Positions 13,234 to 24,902 of a DNA stretch of 64,000 nucleotides are shown in pieces. How positions within the stretch are numbered: the stretch's first letter is position 1; every line of letters begins with the position of its first letter. A program made the translations under genes and the position numbers. The stretch is from Erpobdella octoculata (taxonomy: Eukaryota; Annelida; Clitellata; Hirudinida; Erpobdellidae). Location of the stretch: contig OZ022242.1 in the NCBI GenBank assembly GCA_963978895.1, positions 38,382,179-38,446,178 on the forward strand. The letters are read 5' to 3'. The notes beneath the pieces were generated by a model. That model did not search any database. It saw only the letters and a program-made list of their open reading frames with translations, and was not told where the DNA came from.

Positions 13234-14102
13234 CGTAGAACGATCAAGACGACAACTCAATCTTTAGGCAATATTATAGTTTTTTTTGACAGAAACCCAA
13301 CTATCTTCTTCCACACAATGCTTTCTTTTTTCTCCGCACAAACCGAACCCGTTATTTAAAGGGTCTCGTAGCTCGCTGTGTATACTGATTGTTATTTTTA
13401 ACTGCTCTCAGTTTGAAATCTTGTGAACACCGGCGACATTGTGAATATCTCACTAATAATGTTTTGGCTTCAAAGTTCAGACAAAATAAATCTTAAAAAC
13501 TAGATGGAGATGTCACATTTATCATCTTGAACATTTAAATGACTTTAAAATAGAAGACATATATACAGTTCAGAAATCAACAAATTAATTAAAAAGTCTA
13601 AAAGTCAAAACTTAAAAAGTTGTCACCACGGTAAATAAGCTTGCGAAATATTAAAAGCATTAAATTTTTTGCTAACACATGCATGCAATGTTTTAGATGT
13701 CACATACATCAAATATTTCAGATCACACATATACATGCTACTTTACATCGGCATCATAAGAAACTAAAATAAAATGGGAGAACGAGAACGAGCGGGAGAG
13801 CAAGCAGGGAAGTTAAATTTGGTCAAGAGAAGGAGAGGGAAAACAATTTAAAACACGTACCAAATTATTTTTTAAGAAAAATACAAATCTTAATTTTATT
13901 ATTTTCTCATTTTCGGTTCTTGAGTTTTCAAGCAAATAATAAGATATATAAAACTACTAAAATTCGAAATTACATATAAGTAATATCAATATTTTATTGA
14001 AATAGAATTGTTTATTATATGAGTTCAATCGTAGCTTTTATTATGCTTTTTGATAGTTCTGACGACTGACTAGATCATTTGTCCACTCTCAGGCCTGAGA
14101 AG
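13234..14102. other. M1 upstream block and M2 3' flank
   Basis: 13234-13650 is near-identical to 15002-15420 upstream of M2 (shared CTTTAGGC, TTTAAAGGG, GACATTGTGAATATCTC and GTTTCAGAAATC-like segments in the same order). It ends in a degenerate copy of the CATGCATG repeat block (13676-13750). A TTTAAATA box (- strand) near 13350-13358 is a possible TATA variant. No other gene is seen. Confidence 0.6.
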
Positions 14103-15001
14103 TCACTGACCTGCGGTAAGAAGACGGACCACGGCCAGCCCCAGAACACATGCAAACAAGGTAACTGAATAATAGCCTGTGATAATAATTACAACATTTA
14201 TTTTGTTAGTTGAAAAAAAACTTATTTAAAAATAATATATCGTTTTTTGAAGGCTAATCAAGAAACAAATTGTTTCTAAAAAGTAAATAATTTACTTTGA
14301 AGGCCTTCACTCATTGAGTAGCTACCGTTTCCCATTACTGTAAAACAAAGTTAAATGTAATGAATCAGGACAACGTAATAGTTTCATACTGTGATTTATG
14401 TGCTCACAAAGAAAACTACCGAGGTACTAAGTTTTATTTAAAAATTAACAGCAGAAATAAACTTGTTTATTTATTTATTTTTTTAGATTAGTTTTTATAA
14501 CGTAGATTAAACTTTTTTTATCGGAAAATTTAAATAGAATTACATTTTTCTTAAACAATTCTTTTTAATTCAACAGGATGAATTATCAATTCATTTAGTA
14601 CATTAGCAGTTTTCAATTATTTCGAGTTATATAAAAACTCAACTATAACAAGATCCGACGTATCCTTGCCATCCTCCGTTTCTACATTCGACTTCCCATG
14701 TCTCAGACGTGTATGGGCAAGTGATGGTCATCGTATCTTGACGACGTACCATACTAGCACCCCTGGGGAGTATGAATTTGGGACAATCGGAACCTATAGA
14801 CAATTTATTCTGAACGAGTATTAATGCATTAATTAATTTCGTATATTTTATACATCAACTATGTTTAATTATTTATTTATATAAAATAAACAGCGTTGTG
14901 TTGATCTTAAAAATACAAAAATAAAAATAGATACAAATTCTACCTTCAACTCCAAGCATTCCGACCGAGACCAGAGCAATTAAACAAAGATACTTGAACA
15001 T
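14103..15001 (-). CDS. M2: second mini receptor, paralogue of M1
   Basis: Exons 14944-15001, 14644-14793, 14296-14337 and 14103-14176 give 107 aa. The signal-peptide exon is identical in protein to M1. The module (SDCPKFILPRGASM, TITCPYTSETWEVECRNG, QGYVGSC) differs from M1 at about a dozen residues but keeps all four Cys. The linker is MGNGSYSMSEGLQS. The TM exon is two codons shorter (YYSVTLFACVLGLAVVRLL) and ends TAGQ-stop. The conserved arginine in the helix and the stop within the TM exon in both copies argue that the truncated form is maintained. No 14-bp element is found in the 15002-15520 region. Confidence 0.75.
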
Positions 15002-15432
15002 CGTAGAACGATCAAGACGACAACTCAATCTTTAGGCGATATTATAGTTTTTTTTGACAGAAACTCAACTAACTTCTTTCACACAATTCTTTCTTTTTTC
15101 TCCTTTGCCTAAGCCAAACCCGTTATTTAAAGGGGCTCGTAGCTCGCTGTGTAAACTGATTGTTATTTTTAACTGCTCTCAGTTTGAAATCTTGTGAACA
15201 CCGGCGACATTGTGAATATCTCACTAATAATATTTTGGCTTCAAAGGCCAGACAAAATAAATCTTAAAAACTAGATGGAGATGTCACATTTATCATCTTG
15301 AACATTCAAATGAATTCAAAATAGAAGACATACATACAGTTCAGAAATCAACAAATTAATTAAAAAGTCTAAAAGTCAAAACTTACAAAGTTGTTACCAC
15401 GGTAAATAACCTTGCGAGAAATAAAAAAAAAT
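15002..15432. repeat. Duplicated M2 upstream block
   Basis: Near-identical to 13234-13650, so it marks a recent segmental duplication that produced M1 and M2. It contains a TTTAAATA-type box (- strand) near 15122-15132 as the only promoter-like feature. Confidence 0.65.
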
Positions 15433-15520
15433 GTTTCAGATCAGACATGCATGAAATATTTAAGATCAGACATGCATGAAATGTTTTATATAATACACAT
15501 GCATGAAATATTTCGGGTTA
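15433..15520. repeat. Short tandem block with CATGCATGAAAT core
   Basis: About three copies of a 22-29 bp unit containing GATCAGACATGCATGAAATATTT. Related blocks lie at 13676-13750 (degenerate) and 22452-22565. Confidence 0.7.
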
Positions 15521-15525
15521 GTGCC

Positions 15526-15772
15526 TACTAATCCCAGTACAACTGATCCCAGTACAACTGATCCCAGTACAACTGATCCCAGTACAACTGATCCCAGTAC
15601 AACTGATCCCAGTACAACTGATCCCAGTACAAATGATCCCACTACAACTGATCTCCGTACAACTGATCCCAGTACAACTGATCCCAGTACAACTGATCCC
15701 AGTACAACTGATCCCACGGAAAACTGATCCCAGGACAACTGATCCCATAGACAACTGATCCCATAAGCAACT
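15526..15772. repeat. 15-bp minisatellite, unit AGTACAACTGATCCC
   Basis: About 16 copies, degrading to GACAACTGATCCCATA-like units at the right end. The reverse complement of the same unit forms the array at 22254-22440. The open frames in both strands here are repeat artefacts. Confidence 0.9.
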
Positions 15773-16420
15773 CATTTTTTGACGACAATGGTGGTGGTGG
15801 TGATGCTTACGTAGCCAGCTTACGATGGCCGGCTGCATTCGACAACGGTGGTGGTGATAATGATACTTTTACTCAAGGACATTAATGGAACAGTCTTGAA
15901 ACGATCGCATCGCCAAGTAGTTTTTGTTTCGTTGGCCAGATGTTTAATTTATATGAATTTTTCATAGTGCAACTTGCGTCCGTTTCGCTGAAAGTTACTA
16001 AATGAAGCCATGAGAATTAAAACAACAGTTATTAAAAGTAAAGTAAAGTAAATAAGACGAAAGACTTCTTGTCTCTCTATCTTCGGTTTCTATCATTCAT
16101 TCTTTCTTTTTCCAATACCTATTGATATTGTTTTTAAATTCATTCACACTCTTTGACAACACCAAACTGTTTGCACGATACAAAACCAAAATGAAAGTGA
16201 CAAGTTCATATTACTTTTCATCATTTCACTATTTTCTGCGTGAAGTTCATATAGAGAAATGGAACCGTGCCAATCCAAGAATAATAGAGTGTTAGCTCAT
16301 TTCAGAACTTGTTTTCTTCATTTCATTATACACCATTATATCATCGATGATATAAATTCATGAAGACACTCCAACATGAATTCTTATCGGCTTATTTGGA
16401 AGTCCATGACTAAGACCATC
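15773..16420. other. Non-coding stretch between minisatellite and TACA repeat
   Basis: Contains a short GGTGGTGGTGGTGATG tract, a second GGTGGTGGTGATAATGATAC tract and otherwise unique sequence. No gene or RNA is recognised. Confidence 0.5.
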
Positions 16421-16600
16421 ACTACATACATACATACATACATACATACATACATACATACATACATACATACATACATACATACATACATACATACATA
16501 CATACATACATACATACATACATACATACATACATACATACATACATACATACATACACACACACACATACATACATACATACATACATACATACATACA
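16421..16600. repeat. (TACA)n microsatellite
   Basis: About 45 units with a short CACACACA interruption at 16556-16568. It is split by the Helitron and resumes at 22142. Confidence 0.95.
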
Positions 16601-19600
16601 TCTATATATATAAAAGGAAGTCGGGTTTTGTGTTACAACACTTATAACTCAAGAACGGCTGAACCGATTTTAGAGATTTTTGATTTATTGAATTTCTCTC
16701 AGCTCCTATTAACAGAATAACTAAAAAAAATTGACATTGAACCATGGAGTGGCCCATGGGGACCGCAGTATGTACCCCGGTAGCTATACAGCCTTAACAG
16801 TGCGTCCTAGAAAAAAACTTCAAATGGCAAAGTTGTAGAACACCCTCTATTTGATCTTACAGAAAAATAAATTTTCAAATTGGAGTTTGGGTTATCGAGA
16901 TATACAGATGTTTAATTTTCCGCGACATGACATTTATGCGCAAATGGGGTAGAGCGCATGTTATTAAATTTTCTGACTATTTCATTGTTTACATTGAAAA
17001 TCTCACAGAAAAAATAAATGTAAATGTAAAATATATATTTAAAACATTTACATTTTTTTTAGAAAAAAATAAGTAAATATCTTTTTCAATTAAAATATAA
17101 AATAAAATAATTGTTTATGGGCCATAAAAATATAAATATATATATATATCTATATATATATATATATCTATATTTTTAGCATAGATATAGTTTCGCATTT
17201 TCCGTTTTCTATTTGGCATTAACAAAGTGTCGAGATGTTTTGTCAATATTATATTTTCGTTCGTTGGAATTAATCTGCGAGTTTTAAAGTTTTATTGCTT
17301 TTAACAAAACATTATTAATAACAATGCCGCGACCCAGAAGATCTAATCTTTCCCAAAATAGCCGTCGGGCAATTAGGAATCGGAACAATGTTAACCAATC
17401 CACCGCGGAAGAACTAGAATTAGCGCGAGAAAGGCGCCGCGTTAGTATGGCCCGGCTTCGTGCTTCTCGAAGACAAGAGCAAAGAGATTTACTCCCCGAA
17501 ACTGCAAATTTGAATCCAGCAGCATTTCTCTACGATTGCACAATTGATTACGGCTCTCATCCTTTCGTGTGCATTGGTCCAATGCACATTGTTTGCGAAC
17601 ATTGTGCCGCATTGAAGTTTTCTGGAGAAACGCCTGGATTGTGCTGCCTTAATGGTAAAGTGAAATTGCCATTATTGACACCACCGCCAGAGCCACTGCA
17701 TTCATTGCTTCGTGGCGATACACCAGAATCACGTCATTTTCTAGCAAACACTCAAAAATACAATAAGTGTTTTCAAATGACTTCATTCGGAGCAGACATT
17801 GTTGAAGAATACGGATTTAATCCCACTTTCAAGGTTATTTATGTTGAAATTGTTTAATAAAGTAAACGTTCATTTTCTTTAAAAAATTTAATTAAATTTA
17901 GCTTCAATAATACTTTGGAAAAGTTTTGTTATATTTTTGTAAATCATTTAATGAAATTTCTAATCAATTACAAACCAGTTATACTTACTTTGTTTTCAAA
18001 TTTACAGATTCAAGGCCAGATTCACCATCGAATTGGATCATTGTTACCTCTTGAAGATGCACGTCATAAATTTTTACAAATATACTTCATGGGCAATATG
18101 GAGGAACAACTTGATCGGCGTCAAGAGATCAACACAGCAGTGAAAAGAGCAACTCTTCATGATCTTCAGCATCTACTTCATGAACATCATGCATTGGTCA
18201 GGCTGTTCATGACTGCGTTAGAGCGCATGCCAACTGATGACTACAAAGTCGTGATCAGAGCAGATAAACGACCAACTGGAACACATGAACGCACATTTAA
18301 CGCTCCAACAATAGATGAAGTAGCAATACTGATCGTTGGTGAAAACTTGGAAAGACGTGATATTGCGCTTGCACGTCGTGATACTGGGCAAATACAACAA
18401 ATATGTGAAACGCACCGTTCTTATGACACTTTGCAATATCCACTGATGTTTTGGCAAGGAGAGGATGGATATCACTTCAATATCAAGATGATAAATCCAT
18501 TGAATAGTGAGTATCAATATCAATTTATATTTCAACATGATATAATTTTTACACCGTTTGTTTTTTTTTAATTTTCAATCACTCAGTTGATTATAAATGG
18601 GCTCAAACTTCGGAATACTAATTTTAATATTTTTATTTCAGGTGGCGAAACTAGCAAGAAAGTTAGCTCGATGAATTTTTATGCATATCGTATGATGATT
18701 CGTCAAAACGCTGACAACCATTTGCTTCGATTTCGTCAGTTGTTTCAACAATATTGCGTCGACATGTATGTCAAAATTGAAACGGAACGCCTAACTTTCA
18801 TTCGACTGAATCAAGCCAAACTGCGTTCAGAGGAGTATATCCATTTACGCGACGCAATCAGCACTGAAGGAGATGCAGCTAACATTGGTCGATTAACTAT
18901 TCTACCGGCTACTTACATAGGTAGTCCGCGTCATATGCATGAATATGCGCAGGATGCAATGACATATGTTCGTCATTACGGTCGGCCAGATCTATTCATT
19001 ACCTTTACCTGTAATCCAAAGTGGATTGAAATTGTTCAAATGCTGCTTCCCGGACAAACATCAAGTGATCGGCACGACATCACCGCACGTGTCTTCAAAC
19101 AAAAAATTCGGTCGCTGATGAACTACATTGTAAAGCAACACGTTTTTGGTGATACTCGATGCTGGATGTATTCAATCGAATGGCAAAAACGAGGCTTGCC
19201 TCATGCACACATTCTCATTTGGTTAGTTGAAAAAATTAGACCTGACCAAATAGATGATATCATAAATGCCGAGATTGTTGATCCCGAAATCGATCCAGAC
19301 CTACATGATGTTGTAGTTATGAATATGATTCATGGACCGTGTGGCGCCATCAACCCCCAATCACCGTGCATGGTCGACGGCAAGTGTTCCAAACGTTATC
19401 CACGAAAATTTACGACAGAGACCATCACTGGCACTGATGGCTATCCATTATATCGACGTCGATCACCCGATGATAACGGTCGAACTGTCACAAAGAAAGT
19501 GAAAGGAAACGATTTCGTGGTTGACAACAGTTGGATTGTTCCATATTCGCCACTTCTTTCCAAAACATTCAAGACACATTGCAATGTTGAGTATTGCAAT

Positions 19601-22141
19601 TCTGTAAAGTCAATTAAGTACATCTGCAAATATGTAACGAAAGGCAGCGATATGGCAGTTTTTGGCATTCAAAACTCAGATAACGACGAGATTAGACGCT
19701 ATCAAATTGGTAGATATGTGAACTGCAATGAGGCAATTTGGCGTATATTCTCATTCTCTATTCACGAACGTCATCCCACTGTTGTCCATTTGGCTGTGCA
19801 TCTGGAGAATGGTCAACGAGTTTATTTTAACGCATCAAATATTATTCAACGCGCTGAAACACCTCCAGCAACAACATTAACGAGTTTTTTTGCAATTTGC
19901 CAAAGCGATCCATTTGCACAAACGTTGCTTTACTCGGAGATGCCACGTTATTACACTTGGAACGCTTCATCAAAGAAATTTCAACGTCGGAAGCAAGGCA
20001 GTGCGGTTCCTGGACATCCGGGTGTGTATTCTACTGATGCTCTTGGTCGTATTTATACAGTTCACCCAAAAAACGATGAATGCTTCTATTTGAGGTTGTT
20101 GTTGGTCAATGTTTGTGGCCCAACATCTTTTGTATCACTACGAACTATCAATGGTATAGTGTGCCCAACATATCGTGCTGCATGTCAAGAGCTCAAGTTG
20201 CTTGAAAACGATAATCATTGGGACACGACAATGTCTGAAGCAATTATTTTAGCATCTCCAATTCAGATACGCACATTATTTGCTATTATAATTTCCACCT
20301 GCTTTCCATCAAATCCACGTGAACTGTGGAACAAATACAAAAATAGCATGTCAGAAGACATTTTACATCAAATACGGGTCAGTTCAACTAATCCCGACCT
20401 TGAAGTGAATGAAGAGATGCATAACCAGGCTTTGCTCTTGATTGAAGACATGTGTTACCTGATGTGTGGTAGTTTGTTAGTCAAGTTAGGAATGCCAGCG
20501 CCAGATCGTAGAATGAATGATGCTTTTAATCGAGAATTAGAACGTGAACGTGGCTATAATCGACATGAATTAGATCAATTAGTTCAATCGAATGTACCCC
20601 TTTTAAACCCTCAACAAAAAAAAGTGTATGATACATTAATGAAGGCAATCGATAATGGAAATGGTGGCTTATTTTTTCTTGATGCCCCAGGTGGAACTGG
20701 AAAGACGTTTCTCATGTCTTTGATATTGGCCACTGTTCGTGCGAGATCAGACATCGCGGTAGCAGTTGCTTCTTCTGGAATAGCAGCCACATTGATAGAA
20801 GGATGCCGTACGGCTCATTCAGCATTAAAATTGCCCTTAAATCTTCAAACTACTGAACAACCAACATGCAACATTGCAAAACACTCTGCAATGGCAAAAG
20901 TTTTAGTAGCATCTAAAATCATCATCTGGGACGAGTGCACAATGGCGCACAAACGCGCATTGGAAGCACTTGATAGAACACTGAAAGATCTGCGCAATGA
21001 CTCGCGACATTTTGGAGGTGCAATGATTTTATTGTCTGGCGATTTCCGCCAAACACTGCCAGTCATTCCAAGATCGACTGCTGCCGATGAAATTAATGCT
21101 TCCCTCAAATCATCATATCTGTGGCGCTATGTGATGAAACTTCAGCTGTCTTCTAACATGAGAGTTGCATTGCTGAACGATCTATCTGCTGAAGATTTCT
21201 CCATGCAATTGCTCAACATCGGTAATGGCCGTGTTCCTGTCGACAAATCGACCGGATTGATTTCTTTTCCTCCCAATTTTTGCACTTTTGTTTCATCGAA
21301 AGACGAGCTTATCAATAAAGTGTTCCCAGACATCATTGCTAATCATAAAAAGAACAAATGGTTGAGTGAGAGAGCAATTTTGGCGGCTAAGAATAAAGAT
21401 GTGGATGACTTAAATATTCTAATTCAGAATCAAATTTTTGGTACTCTGCATTCATTCAAATCTATTGACTGTGTAACAAATGAAGATGAAGCCACTAACT
21501 ATCCAACTGAATTTTTGAACTCCTTGGATGTGCCTGGCTTACCACCGCACAATTTACAACTGAAGGTTGGATCAGTAGTTATTATGCTTAGAAATCTAAA
21601 TCAACCAAAACTATGCAATGGAACGCGTTTGGTTTTAAAGAAACTAATGATCAATGTGCTTCACGCGACGATCCTCAAAGGAAAATTCAAAGGCGAGGAA
21701 ATACTCATTCCGAGGATTCCTATGATCCCAACCGATTTGCCCTTTGAGTTTAAAAGAATTCAATTTCCGATTCGCCTAGCATTTGCTATGACGATTAACA
21801 AATCACAAGGCCAATCTTTGAGTGTTTGTGGTCTGAACTTGGATAATGCATGTTTTTCTCATGGTCAATTGTATGTGGCGTGTTCACGTGTCGGCAGACC
21901 ATCAGATTTATTTGTTTTTTCGCCCGATAATAAAACAAAAAACATAGTGTATCATAAAGTGCTGGATTAAAGAGAATCGACCCGAGTTCAACCAATGTTT
22001 TTCTAATAAACTATTAAAGTGAACGTTTTTTTTAATATTTGTTTTCTTTTAAACTTATATATAGGATATTTGTTATTATTGTTTTTTATTGCTTAAAAAA
22101 TACACTCTTTGAGGTGAAACGAAGTTCGCCGGGTCCGCTAG
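16601..22141 (+). mobile_element. Helitron, 5541 bp, apparently full length
   Basis: The 5' end TCTATATATATAAAAGGAAG followed by CTCAAGAACGGCTGAACCGA is the classic Helitron start. The 3' end is GTTCGCCGGGTCCGCTAG, finishing in CTAG, with a small CGAA-G-TTCG palindrome just before it. The flanks are A at 16600 and T at 22142, the A|T target expected for Helitrons, with no target duplication. The TACA repeat continues on both sides. The element carries a complete Rep-helicase gene. Confidence 0.93.
17324..21970 (+). CDS. Helitron Rep-helicase transposase (three exons)
   Basis: Exons 17324-17833, 18008-18506 and 18642-21970 sum to 4338 nt with no stop, giving 1445 aa, close to the usual length for animal Helitron proteins. 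The N-terminus is basic (MPRPRRSNLSQNSRR), followed by a Cys-rich stretch (VCEHC, LCCLNG). The HUH Rep domain has HAHILIWL near residue 523 and the two-tyrosine motif YICKYVTKG near 662. The Pif1-type helicase has Walker A GGTGKT near 1019, Walker B IIWDEC, GDFRQTLPVI and a C-terminal TINKSQGQS. Both introns are GT-AG and the spliced junctions restore the family sequence (FKIQGQIHHRIGS; NPLNSGETSKK). It should nick and transfer one strand for rolling-circle transposition in the nucleus. Intactness suggests recent activity. Confidence 0.93.
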
Positions 22142-22166
22142 TACATACATACATACATACATACAT
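22142..22166. repeat. (TACA)n microsatellite, right part
   Basis: Continuation of the repeat at 16421-16600 after the Helitron. Confidence 0.9.
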
Positions 22167-22253
22167 AGGATCATACAAACAGAAATCGGAAATTATGTAT
22201 GTCAATATCAGTTTATTGATTGCAGAAGCAGTAAAATATAAAATGATGCAGAT

Positions 22254-22440
22254 ATGGGATCAGTTGTCTATGGGATCAGTTGTCTATGGGATCAGTTGTC
22301 TATGGGATCAGTTGTCCGTGGGATCAATTGTCCGTGGGATCAGTTGTCCTGGATCAGTTGTCCTGGATCAGTTGCCCTGGGATCTGTTGTCCAGGGATCA
22401 GTAGTCCTGGGATCAGTTGTCCTGGGATCAGTTGCGATGA
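22254..22440. repeat. 15-bp minisatellite, unit GGGATCAGTTGTCNN, inverted relative to 15526-15772
   Basis: About 12 copies. The unit is the reverse complement of the GACAACTGATCCC-type unit on the other side of the Helitron. Confidence 0.88.
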
Positions 22441-22451
22441 TCCCAAAAATT

Positions 22452-22590
22452 TAGATCAGACATGCATGAAAAGTTTCAGAATAAACATGCATGAAATATT
22501 TCAGATCAAACATGCATGAAATGTTTCAGAATAAACATGCATAACATGTTTCAGATCAGACATACATACATACATACATACATACACTTT
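22452..22590. repeat. CATGCATGAAAT tandem block followed by short TACA tract
   Basis: About five copies of a 22-bp unit (TTCAGATCAGACATGCATGAAA), then TACATACA and ACTTTACGTCGGTATCAT. The last motif also appears, slightly changed, at 13738-13756. Confidence 0.75.
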
Positions 22591-22693
22591 ACGTCGGTAT
22601 CATCAAAAAACTGATAAGAAGATTCTGCACATAAAAAAATAAGAGACTGAGGGAACGCAAAAAATAAATAAAATCATGTTTTGGTTTTATTTA

Positions 22694-24566
22694 TTATTCG
22701 GTTTGATTTGTTTCCAGCACGAAGTACTTGTTCTCTTCGCTCTTAAAACCATTAGCTTCGCTAGCTGCATCAGTTTCTGGTTGTGCATAGGCGGCAGAGC
22801 CATGCAGAGCTGCCGTGAGAGTTTGGCGGTTCAGAGAGTACTGGCCGTTGGGGTAGTACATGGGTTGTTTGCTGTATACGCTGTTCGCCCCGGACTTCCA
22901 CGTATATCTATATATATATATATATTTTTGTATTTCAAACGTTGAAAATATTTAAAAATATATATTAAAAGTTATTTATTTTTAAATGGTTTGTCTTACT
23001 TTTTGATGCAAATAGCTCCTATGCAAACAATCGTCAGGCAGATAACCAGTCCCAGGGCACAGATAGCCACAAACAAGATAACTACAATTTAAACCGCAAA
23101 TAACCTCTAGAGATTTAATGGTATATTATAATAATACAATGCTTTTTCATTTATCGTATGAATTTAATCACAAACAAATATATGTTTGCAAAAACAAATT
23201 TTCATTACCTTGCTGTTCTTCAGTAACACTGCCCTCAGAGATTTCATCTGTCACCGTTTTTTGCTTCAAACCATTTACTTATTAAATGCATAAATAAAAA
23301 CCCGCATTGATATAATTAATAATTCATAGGAAAAAAATATAATTTTAGACATTTCACCTGTATCACTTCCAGCGGAGCAGTTTCCAACTACACCTGTCCA
23401 TTTTCCATTTTCGCATCTAAGATACCACGTTTGCTTGGAAGAGTAACATCCTATTACGATATCATCGTTGTTTCTCTTTAACCACGTATCTTCAGGAGGT
23501 ATTATGTCGGAACAGCCACTAGCTAAGCAATTGAGAAACAAAATTGGGATAATACATTACAAGAGGGCTCTTTTTAATTTTTATGAGGACATTGAGTGTT
23601 GTAACTTACCTTCGATTCCAATGATAAACGACTGCACTGTCTGGTGGGATGCCACCACCAGCAGGTCAAGGGTCAATTCTAGCCGGCTACTTTTAGAAAC
23701 AAACTCTTCATGAATTCTACTGTTGGCATCATGGCTGTTTGATGCTCTGAAAAGAAGACCTTCGCTACATATCGATATGTTGTGTTTTACTTTTCCATCT
23801 AGGGCCTGTAGAATTGCAAGTTTAGTAGAACATTTGTATTTGTCGAACTCGTCTGTAGCTTTGTTGAGAATCAGTAAAGTCAGTTTTACATTTTCTCCTC
23901 TCGACGCCTCAACGATCCATGGTTTTCCCTGATCTCCGCATGATCCTCTGTTTGTCAGCACCAAGTATTTTGGACGCTGATCCGCTATTATGCGACAGTT
24001 TTCACGCGAGTCAATAGCTGGAAATAAAGAATTTCAACAAATACGATAAATTTCGTGAAATGGCATAATTAAAGATATGTGAAATCTCGAAATTCTATCT
24101 ATCCGCTTACCGTTGATGCATCTGTAGCTTGCCTCCAGGTAGGACTTAAGCCCGGGAAAGCAGGGATTCGTTGCATCCAATTCTGCATTAGGTATACCGA
24201 CTAAACACTCTTTTCTGAATGAACATTTTTTGTGCATAATGTCGACAACGTTTTTAGAGCAACCGAAGTACTGAGGATCCTGTCCCAGAACACCTGAGAC
24301 TTCTTTCTGGGTTATGCATCTTCCGACTTGCATTCGACCGTAATTAGCTTCCTCCACTAGTATTAGTTCGTTTTTTGTACAATTGGCGACGAAGTTCTCA
24401 AGCTGGCAAAACTCTAAAATAGTGCCATTCATGAGTGTAATGACAATAATGTTTTAATTATTTGACGCAACAGTGTTGTAAATAAAAAACTACCTTTAAG
24501 TTCGTAATTTTCAGCATTAAGTATTCCGTTTGATACAAGAGCAACTAAAAAGAGAGCAATCTTCAT
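22694..24566 (-). CDS. R6: SUEL lectin-CUB-CCP transmembrane receptor, class A tail
   Basis: Exons 24494-24566, 24111-24413, 23610-24017, 23358-23522, 23209-23277, 23000-23081 and 22694-22907 give 437 aa. The signal peptide is MKIALFLVALVSNGILNAEN. The lectin has NYGRMQVGRCITQKEVSG and NPCFPGLKSYL. The CUB-like exon has PWIVEASRGE, so the usual Gln is Glu. The CCP-like module and TM match class A. The tail (YSKQPMYYPNGQYSLN, ending KYFVLETNQTE) is class A, although the gene sits at the start of the class B block. Its tail exon is noticeably more GC-rich than its neighbours'. Confidence 0.87.
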
Positions 24567-24667
24567 TGCAGCGCTAAAAAATACTTCTAAATTTTTATTT
24601 GAATAATAAATAAGACAGTTATGCTGAAATTGATTCCTGTAATGTCCAAAAGTCGAACCAAAAAGCT

Positions 24668-24749
24668 TTTTATACAGAACCGCGCAGTAAAACACAGCAA
24701 AAAATAATTTTCAAGAAATTAAACAATTTAGAACAGGGGTCGTCTCAAA
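24668..24749 (-). promoter_or_regulatory. R6 promoter: 14-bp element plus TATA box
   Basis: GGGGTCGTCTCAAA at 24736-24749; TATAAAA (- strand) at 24668-24674. The element is 170 bp before the ATG. Confidence 0.75.
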
Positions 24750-24902
24750 ATTAAATAACTGTACATAAAACATACAATTTTCAATTTATTCAAAAAAGTG
24801 GACAAAACTGAATTTTAATTAAACAAGTTATATGTAAACATTAATATATAGTACATTCTAGTTAAAAACGCCATGTTTGAGCAATCATATTGGCTTCTCC
24901 GG

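Noticed and set aside
15466..15838. Repetitive frames such as STTDP and GSVVL
   Set aside because: Translations of the 15-bp minisatellite, which is a multiple of three and so stays open; nothing supports a gene.
16358..16720. Open frames with YIHT or MYVC repeats
   Set aside because: Translations of the TACA microsatellite.
17915..18571. Separate Helitron-region genes from the three plus-strand frames
   Set aside because: They are exons of one transposase; the GT-AG junctions restore conserved family sequence.
20845..21108. Minus-strand open frames inside the Helitron helicase
   Set aside because: Shadows of the coding strand with no recognisable features.
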